A stretch of DNA of 64,000 nucleotides from Argopecten irradians (Eukaryota; Mollusca; Bivalvia; Pectinida; Pectinidae). The stretch is taken from contig NC_091147.1 in assembly GCF_041381155.1 (NCBI RefSeq), positions 38,876,053 through 38,940,052 of the forward strand. Direction: 5' to 3'. Below, one piece after another: positions 12,278 through 24,834 of the stretch. The translations under genes were made by a program, and so were the position numbers. How positions within the stretch are numbered: the first letter of the stretch is position 1; the number at the start of each line of letters is the position of its first letter. Under the pieces are notes generated by a model. The model was given only the letters and a program-made list of their open reading frames with translations. It searched no databases and was not told the origin of the DNA.

Positions 12278-12510
12278 AAAAGGGAGCGCGTTGGCCTAGT
12301 GGTTTAACTGTTCCGACATATTACCACAAGCCCTCCACCTCTGAGTTGCAAGGCTGAATCCCACGTAGGATATATAGTTGCCAGGTACTGGCCGCTGGTA
12401 GGTGGTTTTTCTCATGGTACTCCTGCTTTCCTCCACCAATAGACCTGACACATCCTTAAATGACTTGGCTGTTAATGGGACGATATCTACAAAAGCGCAC
12501 TACGGTATAA
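12278..12510 (+). mobile_element. tRNA-derived SINE
   Basis: The head has an A-box-like TGGCCTAGTGG and a degenerate B box (GGCTGAATCCC). A middle block of the type GGTTTTTCTC...GGTACTCC...CTTTCCTCC follows, the same block as in the SINE at 63346-63577. Copied in the right arm at 27500-27733. The exact 3' end is uncertain. Confidence 0.65.
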
Positions 12511-12929
12511 CTAGAAACATTTCATTTCAGTTATAATTCAATTTGTCCATTAATGTAAACTATGTGATAAATATAACATTACACTCGTGGCTGTGGAATA
12601 TGAAATGTTGGATAGTTGGGTATGCAACTTGTGTAAAGGCTCGTACGTGGTATATCAAATTATACCACTATACATTCCCACAAATGTAAGATCTATATCT
12701 AACATGAGGTTGAGAAAATTAACAAAGGCTTGTTATATATCCATCAATAGAACATCTTTAATTCAGCTTACATCAAGTGGCTCTACCGGATTCGTAGACG
12801 AAAGATTAGAAAATGAAAGATGAACAGACAAGCGTCATTAATTACTTTCTCATTTTAATCATCATACAAGTTATTTTTTGGGATGTGATGTTTAATGCAT
12901 TTATGTAAAGTAACTTAGTTTCCATCAAT
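12511..12929. other. 3' flank of the TRIM remnant
   Basis: Homologous to the 3' flanks of the full TRIM genes (7766-8114 and 31897-32350). This supports the remnant having once been a complete gene copy. No supported gene. Confidence 0.4.
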
Positions 12930-13954
12930 TCAGCAAAGTTGAACGATACGAATGCAGCTTCGGGCATCCGCAGTATCACTGGCGTTGGCAACCACAAACC
13001 TTTCACCATTAACAGCTATTACCCTTTGATTCTGTGTTCCATCTGAAGATGTCAACAGTTCCCGGACACGTGTCCCATCCCCAGACATCTGTACGACGTT
13101 GTGTGAAAAACAAACCACACACGTAGATGTTCCCTTCCATGTCTACATCTATTCCAGCAGAACCTCTCACGACACCAACCTTCATCACGTCTGTGCGGCG
13201 TTTGTCTGTGTGAGTGGACACTGCGACTTGTCCCTTTTTGTTATCACCAGTACTTACAAGTATGTCTCCTGTCTCTGTATCATGTGCCAGCTTCCAGCAT
13301 GTTGAGTCATATTTGTGTAACATGTCAGTGGCTCCGTCCTGTGTTAGACTGTACACTCCTCCTCCACCCCATCCTCGATACTCCAGGGCTTCCGATCACT
13401 AGCGATCTCTACACCCCTGGACTATCTCATAGTGAAATTGAAGGCAGTTCAGCCGAAAACATTTGACCAATCACAGGCCAGCAAAGATTTCCTTTGAAGA
13501 CTACAGAGAGAGCGATGACCAATATCGAAGCCACACAGTCGACCACAGTGTACCGTTATACGCTCTTTTGATATACATCAAATGACTAAATTACCTGTTC
13601 TATTCTGTTGCCTCCAATTTTACTATGAGATAGTCCAGGGGTGTAGAGATCGTAAGTGATCGGAAGCCCCGGAATATCGAGGATGCCTCCACCCTCACTC
13701 ACTACAAACCTCCCGTTTGTATGTGTGATACCACGTAATTCTTTGTCTATGTTGATGACAGAGATAGTTTTTTTGTCCTCCACTTTTACCACATGTACAC
13801 CTTTATCAGAGACATTGACTGCCACTGTTGTCCACCAAACACATATCACTAGGGTTTCGTGGAACGGTCAAATGATCCAGGTACTATCCTACTTCTGTAA
13901 ACAGTTTCAGTCTCTTGTTCTCCTAGTCACTAAGAACTATGTTGTTATCTGGAG
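12930..13954 (-). pseudogene. 5'-truncated TRIM remnant (NHL-like propeller only), MITE inside
   Basis: Reading on the minus strand, homology to the TRIM propeller starts at the PDNN motif (about 13954) and runs to a TGA at 12932-12930 with the normal C-terminus (IRIVQLC). RING, B-boxes and coiled coil are absent; their place is taken by the 38-bp satellite. A 316-bp MITE (13370-13685) with 9-bp flanking repeats splits the propeller between the VVS blade and the VYSLTQDG blade. Several small indels break the frame. The mirrored copy is 26047-27076. Translation into a functional protein is unlikely. Confidence 0.85.
13370..13685. mobile_element. MULE-like MITE inserted in the TRIM remnant
   Basis: Long terminal inverted repeats begin CATCCTCGATA and contain CCCCTGGACTATCTCATAGT. 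It is flanked by a perfect 9-bp direct repeat CCTCCACCC (13361-13369 and 13686-13694). Long inverted ends plus a 9-bp duplication are typical of the Mutator superfamily. It has no coding capacity. Relatives lie at 26322, 56535, 62491 and 63819. Confidence 0.85.
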
Positions 13955-15165
13955 ATCATCATACGATCTGTAAGTAATCGTAACCCCTGGAGATCCTCAT
14001 ACGATCTGTAAGTGATCGTAACCCCTGGAGATCCTCATACGATCTGTAAGTGATCGTAACCCCTGGAGATCCTCATACGATATGTAAGTGATCGTAAACC
14101 TGGAGATCCTCATACGATCTGTAAGTGATCGTAACCCCTGGAGATCATCATACAATCTGTAAGTGATCGTAACCCCTAGAGATCCTCATACGATCTGTAA
14201 GTGATCGTAACCCCTGGAGATCCTCATACAATCTGTAAGTGATCGTAACCCCTGGAGATCCTCATACGATCTGTAAGTGATCGTAACCCCTGGAGATCCT
14301 CATACGATCTGTAAGTGATCGTAACCCCTGGAGATCCTCATACGATCTGTAAGTGATCGTAACCCCTGGAGATCCTCATACGATCTGTAAGTGATCGTAA
14401 CCCTGGAGATCCTCATACGATCTGTAAGTGATCGTAACCCCTTGAGATCCTCATACGATCTGTAAGTGATCGTAACCCCTGGAGATCCTCATACGATCTG
14501 TAAGTGATCGTAACCCCTGGAGATCCTCATACGATATGTAAGTGATCGTAACCCTGGAGATCCTCATACGATCTGTAAGTGATCGTAATCCCTGGAGATC
14601 CTCATACGATCTGTAAGTGATCGTAACCCTGGAGATCCTCATACGATCTGTAAGTGATCGTAACCCCTGGAGATCCTCATACGATCTGTAAGTGATCGTA
14701 ACCCCTGGAGATCCTCATACGATCTGTAAGTGATCGTAACCCCTGGAGATCCTCATACGATATGTAAGTGATCGTAGTAACCCTGGAGATCCTCATACGA
14801 TCTGTAAGTGATCGTAACCCCTGGAGATCCTCATACGATATGTAAGTGATCGTAACCCTGGAGATCCTCATACGATATGTAAGTGATCGTAACCCCTGGA
14901 GATCCTCATACGATATGTAAGTGATCGTAATCCCTGGAGATCCTCAAACGATCTGTAAGTGATCGTAACCCCTAGAGATCCTCATACGATCTGTAAGTGA
15001 TCGTAACCCCTGGAGATCCTCATACGATCTGTAAGTGATCGTAACCCCTGGAGATCATCATACGATCTGTTACAAATGATCGTAACCCCTGGAGATCATC
15101 ATACGATCTGTGACTGGATATCGCCATACGATCTGCAAATGATCGTAACTCAGTCCTGGAGATCT
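13950..15165 (-). repeat. 38-bp satellite array (about 30 units)
   Basis: On the minus strand the unit reads CTCCAGGGGTTACGATCACT, then TACAGATCGTATGAGGAT. Some units are 37 bp, with GGG in place of GGGG. The unit strongly resembles the end of the nearby MITE family, which in other copies reads CTCCAGGGGTTACTATCACT. The array ends exactly at the TRIM remnant's PDNN codons through a shared CTCCAG. Mirrored at 24835-26052. Confidence 0.95.
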
Positions 15166-18100
15166 ATATCGAGGATGATGATAAAACTGTGCCTTATTTA
15201 GTTATCACTTTTGATATCGCCATTGCCATCAGAACTTTTCAATCTTTACTGACATCATCTGGTACTGATCCGTCATAATACCAGAGATTTACACTTGTAA
15301 ATGTATTTAAATCTCTGATAATACATATTTTTGACAAGAAAAACGAACCGTGTTTTAATTGAATCAATCTATATCAGTGATCATCTATATATAGTATTAT
15401 ATACCACTGTTTTCAGTTAAATTATCGAAACATATTTTATCACAGTCAGATTAACACAAGGATTTATAAGTTGCCAGGCTTACCGTTTTCCTGAAGCGGG
15501 CCGTCATTTCATGAGATGTATTTTTGTTCTTTTGACTCGATAAGACAAGTATTTATTGAGAAAAATGTTTTTTTTATTCCCGGTTTATAATCGTCTCCCG
15601 TGATGTTTCGTAGTGTTTAAAATCCTTTAAAGAAGATTTAATATTTCTAAAAAAAAAGTATATAATACAGAATTTTCAGTTTAAAATATGAACTAACAAT
15701 AACTGTACAGTACAAGTGAGAATGATTTGTCTATTCCTTGTTTTAAGGACGGAATATTAGAAAAAATTTGGTATTTCATTATTTTGTCTTGACAGACTGG
15801 TATGATTCCGGATGCTAACGGTTTTTATGTTCTGCATTTTAGTATCACCCTCCATGTGCAACTTCCGGTTATATACAAATGGACGATGGCGATTCATTCT
15901 ATATGGCAAGATTCCCTGCTATTTTTAGATCGGTCTGTTGGCAATCAGGCTAAAACTAAGAATTTATCGACTATATTGACCTGACATTATGTTTATCTTA
16001 ATTTAGGTCATCGCGCTTGCTAGAGTAATGTATACATTTGTAGACGTTTTAATTGCAGTTACATTTTATATCTATTGTAAAAGTACCGTATGTATTGTTA
16101 CGCTTCATTTATAAATATATGTACATATGCAGTCCTGTCTTTATTAGCCTATATCAGTATATGTTCTTAAGTCATCAGAAGCATAGAATCCACTACAGTA
16201 TGGACTAACGAGCTCTATACAGCTGTTCATAAAAAAATGTCAGAAGGATTTAAAACTGTTTTATTTTTCGTCTTTTCTTTAAGATGCTCCACCGCAGACT
16301 GAGCATAAACGATACTCATCATTTAAACGGTAATTGTTGTTTAATCGTGTATTTATATAGTGTTTAATTAACTCAAAAATAATATGAAATGATTTATTTT
16401 GCTTTTGATGCATGCGCAATCAGTACTTCATTCCATATATAGCAAAGTGACCCAGACCTTTTTCGGGATGCAATTAATTACTTTCAATATTTTTGTCTTG
16501 AAGTAAAATTAGAAGCTCAAACTTTTTAATGGTGGTAATGGTGTAAAGTAAGTAACTTTTGTAATTGAACCAGAAACTATTATTTGTTTTTTTTTTTTTG
16601 CAGAGAATGAAACTCGGCGGCGCAAAATTTACATACATGTGAATATATGTTTCTTGTATAGCATTGAATGCCACAATGTACCTACATAATCATAAATTGT
16701 ATGTATTGTGTCGTTGCATATTATATGTACACGAATGTAGGATGAAAAAAAAACAAACAAACAAACAAAACTTGTATATGCCCAAAGTCCGTTTTTCTAA
16801 TGCAACTAAAGATATTTATATTGACATATACTACGGATGTATGTAAGCTAACCTTTACACCCTAGTGCACTTGGAGTGCACTACATTTAAACTAGGATTT
16901 TACAATATTTAAACTACAGGTAAACTTGTAATGCACTACGCCCAGTCAGGTATGACCACTAATTATAAAACCCCTATACAAATAATGGGCAATGCCATTG
17001 AACAATGTGTTAGATACATGTACCCGTAATTTCGCCTATGGGTATTGATTTACCTGGTATCGCCTATGGAAACGGTTGCTTTAGTGATATATTTATAACT
17101 ATCTGAGTGGTAGTTCAGTTATATTTGTATTACTCGATATAGCAATTGAATTCTCTATTGTTAATTCTCTTAGACTTATATAATTAAATGATTTAATGAG
17201 ATTAATATTTATCATCATAATATGAACAATCTTACATTAAAGCTTTAAAAATAAATGTCGATGGGTCTAATAATTTACTGTCTTTTTAGTGATATGTTTT
17301 AAACCAGAGTTTATTTTTTGTTTAAACATATATTTCTAGACATACATGTACAATATCACCTCTTAATGTTTTGGATATATTTTGATAAAGATATATATAC
17401 TTACATATATTTCATTTTGATTATTCATTGATTTAATAGTCAGTTTGGGTGATGTGTATAATATAGACATTAGATCTACTTGTATATTGAAATCACGCAA
17501 AAACGTTGTGACAGTGTACATGTATTAAATGATAAATTTACAGCGCTGGGAAGTGATGACTACATTAAAACCACGTGGAGTATCATATACAATTTATGTT
17601 GTCAAGAGACATTTTAATCATAGATCTGTTTTAGTGTTTATACAATATGCACATATTAAATAAAACGTTGTATCTTATACAGATCAATTAATTTTTTTTT
17701 TTTAATTTTCAACAGCAAATTTAGATTACACACTTCATATCATTATGACATGTACATTTTGTGTTCATTTTATGTAGATGTATGTACATGTAGTTGTTGT
17801 GTTTGATATGAGCAATGTATATATGTCATGTATACAATGTACATGGGGATACAGGTATACCTGCATAATTGATTTATATATAAAACAAATACTGTGAATT
17901 CTAGGCACACGGGTCAGTCGCCACCTGTGTGATGACACCTTACCTAAGATGATGATCAGTCAGTTTAAGGGTTAAACGTACCTCCACGAACAATTTAACT
18001 GTAAAGTATATTGTGTAGCATACTCAATAAACGTTTGACGTCATGGTTGGATTGTGAAAACATAATAAAAGGTGAGCAAAATGGATTTCGAAGAAAAAGG

Positions 18101-18280
18101 AGTTGTCAGTAACATATCTACACTCTGTATAATATCATTACCAATAGAAAAACACCAATCTTTCAACGTTTAAAAACACATTTCTACCACATTTTCATAA
18201 AAACGGCTACTGCCGTTGGAAAGAGCGATAATTTTCCTTTCAAAATCAAATCATCTTACATTTCTATACAAAGAGCCGGT
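15166..18280. other. Non-coding inner part of the left arm
   Basis: About 3 kb of AT-rich DNA mirrored at 21731-24834. A block at about 15480-15620 (containing CCGTCATTTCATGAG and AAGACAAGTATTTATTGAG) is a dispersed repeat seen again at 44175-44400. A 60-codon ORF (15802-15984) is identical in the other arm, but arm identity alone explains that. No gene or RNA gene is supported. Confidence 0.5.
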
Positions 18281-18430
18281 GTAACGTTGAAAATGGACCC
18301 CCGTTGAAAACTAACCTCGAGTCATTTTTTCAACGTTGAAAAATGACCCCGAAAACCGTTGAAAACTGAACATTAAGCACACTTTTTACACGACCCGTTG
18401 AAAATAGACCCCGTTGAAAAGTGATCCCAT
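18281..18430. repeat. GTTGAAAA / TTTTCAAC block, left arm
   Basis: Multiple copies of GTTGAAAA and its complement alternate with GACCCC. They include the perfect 16-base palindrome TTTTCAACGTTGAAAA at 18327-18342. The block directly precedes the (CAACA)n tract. Related blocks are at 19314-19534 and 21575-21730. Confidence 0.8.
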
Positions 18431-18444
18431 CAGAACTCGTTCTT

Positions 18445-19165
18445 ACACAACAACACAACACGACACCAAAACACCACGAAACCACACAGCATCACACAGC
18501 ACATCAACACACCAACAACACAACAACACTACACAACAACACATCACACAACACAACAAAATAACACATCACACAACATAACATCACACGACACAACAAC
18601 GCATCACACTAAACACAACATCACACAACACAAGACAACATTACACAACAACACGACACAACATCACAACAAAACAACACAACACACAACACAACTACAC
18701 CACAACACACAACCACGCAACAACAACATCCAACAACAATACTTCACAACAAAACATCACACAACACAACATCACATCACACAACTAACACAAGAACAAA
18801 TCACACAAACACGCAACAACAACACAACACCACAACAACATAACACGCGTCACAACACAGCACAACATAACAACAAAACATTACACAACAACACACAATA
18901 CAACCACAATACACAACCACGCAACAACAATACAACACCACCCAACAACAACACAATAACACAACAGACAACAACAACACAACACAAAACACAGCCACAC
19001 AGCATACAACTACACACAACACAACAACACACCAATAGCACACAACACAATAACATTACACACACACATAATAACACAACAACACAACGACACACAACAC
19101 AACAGCACATCAACACAACAACAACACACAACCACAAAACAACACAACACACACACAACCATACG
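18445..19165 (+). repeat. (CAACA)-rich low-complexity tract, nearly free of G and T
   Basis: About 720 bp made mostly of ACAAC, CACAACA and similar motifs. The mirror tract is about 1040 bp, so the arms differ in length here. Long minus-strand ORFs made of Cys and Val are by-products of this composition. Confidence 0.95.
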
Positions 19166-19313
19166 CAGAACACAGCATAACTGATCCATACGCAGATATA
19201 TAATACATGTATTCTTGTATTGCAGGGAATAAATATATATTAACAATTACTGAATACCTGACAAACGTAAAATCGTCGAAAATATAATCATAAAAAAAAT
19301 CATTAGTACAAAC

Positions 19314-19534
19314 TTTTCAAAAGACCATCCGTTGATAGTTTGCTAAGGTCATTTTTCAACAGTCATTTTTCAACAGTCATTTTTCAACGTTGAAAACGGA
19401 CCCCGAATGCCGTTGAAAATTGAACATGCCGTTGAAAATTGACGGTGCCTAGGGTCAATTCTCAACGCCAGGTCTGTTGAAAAATGACCGTTGAAAAATG
19501 ACCTTGGCAAACTATCAACGGATGGTCTGTTGAA
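19314..19534. mobile_element. Fold-back element in the palindrome loop
   Basis: About 55-bp inverted ends containing GACCATCCGTTGATAGTTTG (left) face the same sequence on the other strand. The centre has TTTTCAACGTTGAAAA (19381-19396). It shares the GTTGAAAA theme with the arm blocks. No clear target duplication. Confidence 0.65.
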
Positions 19535-19553
19535 ATAAAACTGTTGCACAAAC

Positions 19554-20047
19554 CAGAAACATATATACATAGAGATTGGCAATTTCGCCAATTTTACGAT
19601 AGGCAGATGTACCTCTCTATGTCCCCAGGGGCTTTTAGATAAACTCTTAAATAGTTAAATACAGCAGAATAACTTTGATATGTTATAAAAGTTAAGTAAT
19701 TTTCAGATGGTTTGAGTACGATTTTGGAAAGAAAAAATAATATCTTAACTTATATGTTAATAAAACAAAATGCACTTCCGGTTTTGAATGCCTGATTTTC
19801 GAAAAACCAGGTAAAATTGCTCATTTTCATACTTTCAAAATTCATATTAAATAACATCAATTGGGAAAACTGATTACATCAAACCATGATATAATGTTTA
19901 AACTTTGTGTTGATGCAAAAGTATCATGTTTAAAAGAATACACTTAAATGTAGTTAGCCAAGGGAAAATGCCTATAAACTGGAGGTCCCTCTGCCTGTCA
20001 ACATAGACAAAGAAGGAGTTTCCAATCTCTATGTATATATGATTCTG
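19554..20047. mobile_element. 494-bp MITE with 26-bp terminal inverted repeats in the loop
   Basis: The ends match at 25 of 26 bases; they start CAGAA and contain CATATATACATAGAGATTGG. It is flanked by the 7-bp direct repeat CACAAAC (19547-19553 and 20048-20054). Inner subterminal pieces (GGCAGA...ACCTC) also mirror each other. It is non-coding, and its superfamily is not certain. Confidence 0.8.
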
Positions 20048-20054
20048 CACAAAC

Positions 20055-20412
20055 ATAATTCTCGAATTCTGTTATCGCCATTCCTAATATAAGCGACCCT
20101 TCTATGCTGGTATTTAAATTGCGTAATCACCTCGATTTGAATTGAAATTTGGTATTGTTATCATCGTATCAAATACCTCATTTAAATATTTTGTATGTTT
20201 ATTATGGAGAATACAAAACTTTCATTTTTTCTATAGTTATTTTGTTCGCCCGTGTAGATAATGTTAATTTAATTGTTCTCAGACTGAGGAATTGCTATAT
20301 GACACTGAGGTAACGTAGTAAATAAAAAGGAATTGTTATGTGGTATTCACTTCCGAGTACCAGTGGATAGTGTTACAAAACTATAATTATGGGATATTAG
20401 TAATTTGTTTCT
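20055..20412. other. Remaining loop sequence between the palindrome arms
   Basis: AT-rich single-copy-looking sequence with no ORF of note. Together with the two fold-back elements it makes up the loop of about 1.1 kb (19305-20412). Confidence 0.5.
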
Positions 20413-20524
20413 TAATGATTTTTTTATGATTATATTTTCGACGATTTTACGTTTGTCAGATATTCAGTAATTTTTAATATATATTTATTCCCTGCAATAC
20501 AAGAATGTTTTATATATCTGCGTA

Positions 20525-21568
20525 TGGATCACTTATGTTGTGTTCTGCGTATGGTTGTGTTTTGTTGTTTTGTAGTTGTGTGTTTTTGTGTTGTGTGTTG
20601 TTTGTTTCTGGTGTTGTTGTGTGTTGTTTTGTTGTTGTGTGATGTTGTGTTGTTATGTTATGTGGTGTTGTGTTGTTGTGTTGTTGTGTTGTTGTGTGTG
20701 TGTTGGTTGTGTCATGTTATCGTGTTGTGTGGCATTGGTGTGTTGCTGTGTGCTGTGTGGCTGTGTTATGTGTTGCGATGTTGTGTGTGTGTGTTGTTGT
20801 TGTTCCGTGTTTGTGTAAAGCGTTGTTACGTGATGTTTTTGTGATGTGTTGTTGCGTTATGTTGTGTACTGTTGTGTTGTTGTCGGGTTTTGTGTTGCTT
20901 TGTATTGTTGTGTTGTTAGGTGTTGTTGTATTGTTGTTGTATGTTGTATTGTAGTTGTGTTGTGTGTTGTTGTGGTTGTGTGTTGTGTTATGTGTTGTTG
21001 TTTGATGCTTTGTTGTTATGTTGTGATGTGTTGTGAGGTGAGTTGTGTTTTTTGTGGTGTTGTGTGTTGTTGTTGGGTGTGGTGTTGTGTTGTTGTTGCG
21101 TGTTTGCGTGATGTGTATTTGTGTTAAGTTGTGTGATGTGCTGTTGTGTGATGTTGTGTTGTGTGATGTTGTGTTGTGTAGTGTTGTTGTTGGATTTTGT
21201 TGTATTGTTGTTGCGTGGTTGTGTGTTGTGGAATTGTTGTGCTGTGTGATGTTTTGTTGTGATGTTGTGTCGTATTGTTGTGTAATGCTGTCTTGTGTTG
21301 TGTGTTTTGTGATGCTGTGTTTAGTGTGATGCGTTGTTGTGTTGTGTGATGTTATGTTGTGTGATGTTATGTTGTTTGATGTTTTGTTGTGTGATGTTGT
21401 GTTATTTTGCTGTGTTTTGTTGTGTGATGTGATGTGTTGTTGTTGTGTGGTGTTGTGTTGTGTGTAGTGTTGTGTAGTGTTGTTGTGTTGTTGTTGTGTG
21501 TTGGTGTGCTGTGTGATGCTGTTTGGTTTCGTGGTGTTGTGGTGTCGTGTTGTGTTGTTGTGTAAAAA
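20525..21568 (+). repeat. (TTGTG)-rich low-complexity tract
   Basis: Complement of the (CAACA)n tract on the left, about 1040 bp. The plus strand is almost only G and T. Cys/Val-rich ORFs here are compositional. Confidence 0.95.
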
Positions 21569-21574
21569 CGAGTT

Positions 21575-21730
21575 CTTATGGGGTCACTTTTCAACGGGGT
21601 CTATTTTCAACGGGTCGGTGTAAAAAGTGCGCTGAAAGTTCAGTTTTCAACGTTTTTCGGGGTCATTTTTCAACGTTGAAAACTGACCCGAGGTCAGTTT
21701 TCAACGGGGGTCCATTTTCATGTTTACACC
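21575..21730. repeat. GTTGAAAA / TTTTCAAC block, right arm
   Basis: Mirror of 18281-18430. The 16-base palindrome TTTTCAACGTTGAAAA is at 21667-21682. Confidence 0.8.
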
Positions 21731-24700
21731 GGCTCTTTGTATAGAAATGTAAGATGATTTGATTTTGAAAGGAAAATTATCGCTCTTTCCAACGGCAGTA
21801 GCCGTTTTTATGAAAATGTGGTAGAAATGTGTTTTTAAACGTTGAAAGATTGGTGTTTTTCTATTGGTAATGATATTATACAGAGTGTAGATATGTTACT
21901 GACAACTCCTTTTTCTTCGAAATCCATTTTGCCCACCTTTTATTATGTTTTCACAATCCAACCATGACGTCAAACGTTTATTGAGTATGCTACAATATAC
22001 TTTACAGTTAAATTGTTCGTGGAGGTACGTTTAACCCTTAAACTGACTGATCATCATCTTAGGTAAGGTGTCATCACACAGGTGGCGACTGACCCGTGTG
22101 CCTAGAATTCACAGTATTTGTTTTATATATAAATCAATTATGCAGGTATACCTGTATCCCCATGTACATTGTATACATGACATATATACATTGCTCATAT
22201 CAAACACAACAACTACATGTACATACATCTACATAAAATGAACACAAAATGTACATGTCATAATGATATGAAGTGTGTAATCTAAATTTGCTGTTGAAAA
22301 TTAAAAAAAAAAAAATTAATTGATCTGTATAAGATACAACGTTTTATTTAATATGTGCATATTGTATAAACACTAAAACAGATCTATGATTAAAATGTCT
22401 CTTGACAACATAAATTGTATATGATACTCCACGTGGTTTTAATGTAGTCATCACTTCCCAGCGCTGTAAATTTATCATTTAATACATGTACACTGTCACA
22501 ACGTTTGCGTGATTTCAATATACAAGTAGATCTAATGTCTATATTATACACATCACCATAAAAAACTGACTATTTTAAATCAATGAATAATCAAAATGAA
22601 ATAATATGTAAGTATATATATCTTTATCAAAATATATCCAAAACATTAAGAGGTGATATTGTACATGTATGTCTAGAAATATATGTTTAAACAAAAAATA
22701 AACTCTGGTTTAAAACATATCACTAAAAAGACAGTAAATTATTAGACCCATCGACATTTATTTTTAAAGCTTTAATGTAAGATTGTTCATATTATGATGA
22801 TAAATATTAATCTCATTAAATCATTTAATTATATAAGTCTAAGAGAATTAACAATAGAGAATTCAATTGCTATATCGAGTAATACAAATATAACTGAACT
22901 ACCACTCAGATAGTTATAAATATATCACTAAAGCAACCGTTTCCATAGGCGATACCAGGTAAATCAATACCCATAGGCGAAATTACAGGTACATGTATCT
23001 AACACATTGTTCAATGGCATTGCCCATTATTTGTATAGGGGTTTTATAATTAGTGGTCATACCTGACTGGGCGTAGTGCATTACAAGTTTACCTGTAGTT
23101 TAAATATTGTAAAATCCTAGTTTAAATGTAGTGCACTCCAAGTGCACTAGGGTGTAAAGGTTAGCTTACATACATCCGTAGTATATGTCAATATAAATAT
23201 CTTTAGTTGCATTAGAAAAACGGACTTTGGGCATATACAAGTTTTGTTTGTTTGTTTGTTTTTTTTTTCATCCTACATTCGTGTACATATAATATGCAAC
23301 GACACAATACATACAATTTATGATTATGTAGGTACATTGTGGCATTCAATGCTATACAAGAAACATATATTCACATGTATGTAAATTTGCGCCGCCGAGT
23401 TTCATTCTCTGCAAAAAAACCAAATAATAGTTTCTGGTTCAATTACAAAAGTTACTTACTTTACACCATTACCACCATTAAAAAGTTTGAGCTTCTAATT
23501 TTACTTCAAGACAAAAATATTGAAAGTAATTAATTGCATCCCGAAAAAGGTCTGGGTCACTTTGCTATATATGGAATGAAGTACTGATTGCGCATGCATC
23601 AAAAGCAAAATAAATCATTTCATATTATTTTTGAGTTAATTAAACACTATATAAATACACGATTAAACAACAATTACCGTTTAAATGATGAGTATCGTTT
23701 ATGCTCAGTCTGCGGTGGAGCATCTTAAAGAAAAGACGAAAAAAAAACAGTTTTAAATCCTTCTGACATTTTTTATGAACAGCTGTATAGAGCTCGTTAG
23801 TCCATACTGTAGTGGATTCTATGCTTCTGATGACTTAAGAACATATACTGATATAGGCTAATAAAGACAGGACTGCATATGTACATATATTTATAAATGA
23901 AGCGTAACAATACATACGGTACTTTTACAATAGATATAAAATGTAACTGCAATTAAAACGTCTACAAATGTATACATTACTCTAGCAAGCGCGATGACCT
24001 AAATTAAGATAAACATAATGTCAGGTCAATATAGTCGATAAATTCTTAGTTTTAGCCTGATTGCCAACAGACCGATCTAAAAATAGCAGGGAATCTTGCC
24101 ATATAGAATGAATCGCCATCGTCCATTTGTATATAACCGGAAGTTGCACATGGAGGGTGATACTAAAATGCAGAACATAAAAACCGTTAGCATCCGGAAT
24201 CATACCAGTCTGTCAAGACAAAATAATGAAATACCAAATTTTTTCTAATATTCCGTCCTTAAAACAAGGAATAGACAAATCATTCTCACTTGTACTGTAC
24301 AGTTATTGTTAGTTCATATTTTAAACTGAAAATTCTGTATTATATACTTTTTTTTTAGAAATATTAAATCTTCTTTAAAGGATTTTAAACACTACGAAAC
24401 ATCACGGGAGACGATTATAAACCGGGAATAAAAAAAACATTTTTCTCAATAAATACTTGTCTTTTCGAGTCAAAAGAACAAAAATACATCTCATGAAATG
24501 ACGGCCCGCTTCAGGAAAACGGTAAGCCTGGCAACTTATAAATCCTTGTGTTAATCTGACTGTGATAAAATATGTTTCGATAATTTAACTGAAAACAGTG
24601 GTATATAATACTATATATAGATGATCACTGATATAGATTGATTCAATTAAAACACGGTTCGTTTTTCTTGTCAAAAATATGTATTATCAGAGATTTAAAT

Positions 24701-24834
24701 ACATTTACAAGTGTAAATCTCTGGTATTATGACGGATCAGTACCAGATGATGTCAGTAAAGATTGAAAAGTTCTGATGGCAATGGCGATATCAAAAGTGA
24801 TAACTAAATAAGGCACAGTTTTATCATCCTCGAT
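21731..24834. other. Non-coding inner part of the right arm
   Basis: Mirror of 15166-18280, including the dispersed repeat block (about 24400-24545). No supported gene. Confidence 0.5.

Larger units (their letters stand above)
9624..19304. repeat. Left arm of a giant inverted repeat (about 9.7 kb)
   Basis: Read backwards, this arm matches 20413-30385 across its whole length. It covers the TRIM 5' coding part, intron, non-coding exon, 43-bp satellite block, SINE, TRIM remnant with MITE, 38-bp satellite, non-coding DNA and a (CAACA)n tract. Differences are scattered substitutions, homopolymer changes and repeat copy number. A 60-codon ORF at 15802-15984 is letter-identical to 24021-24203. The outer edge falls within TRIM codons 157-163, and the inner edge at the ATCATTA near 19304. 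Confidence 0.9.

Noticed and set aside
15802-15984. 60-codon ORF identical in both palindrome arms (also 24021-24203)
   Set aside because: Identity is explained by the palindrome; no domain, splice context or codon signal.
18801-21329. Many ORFs rich in Cys and Val on both strands
   Set aside because: They come from (ACAAC)n/(TTGTG)n composition; several overlapping frames are open at once.
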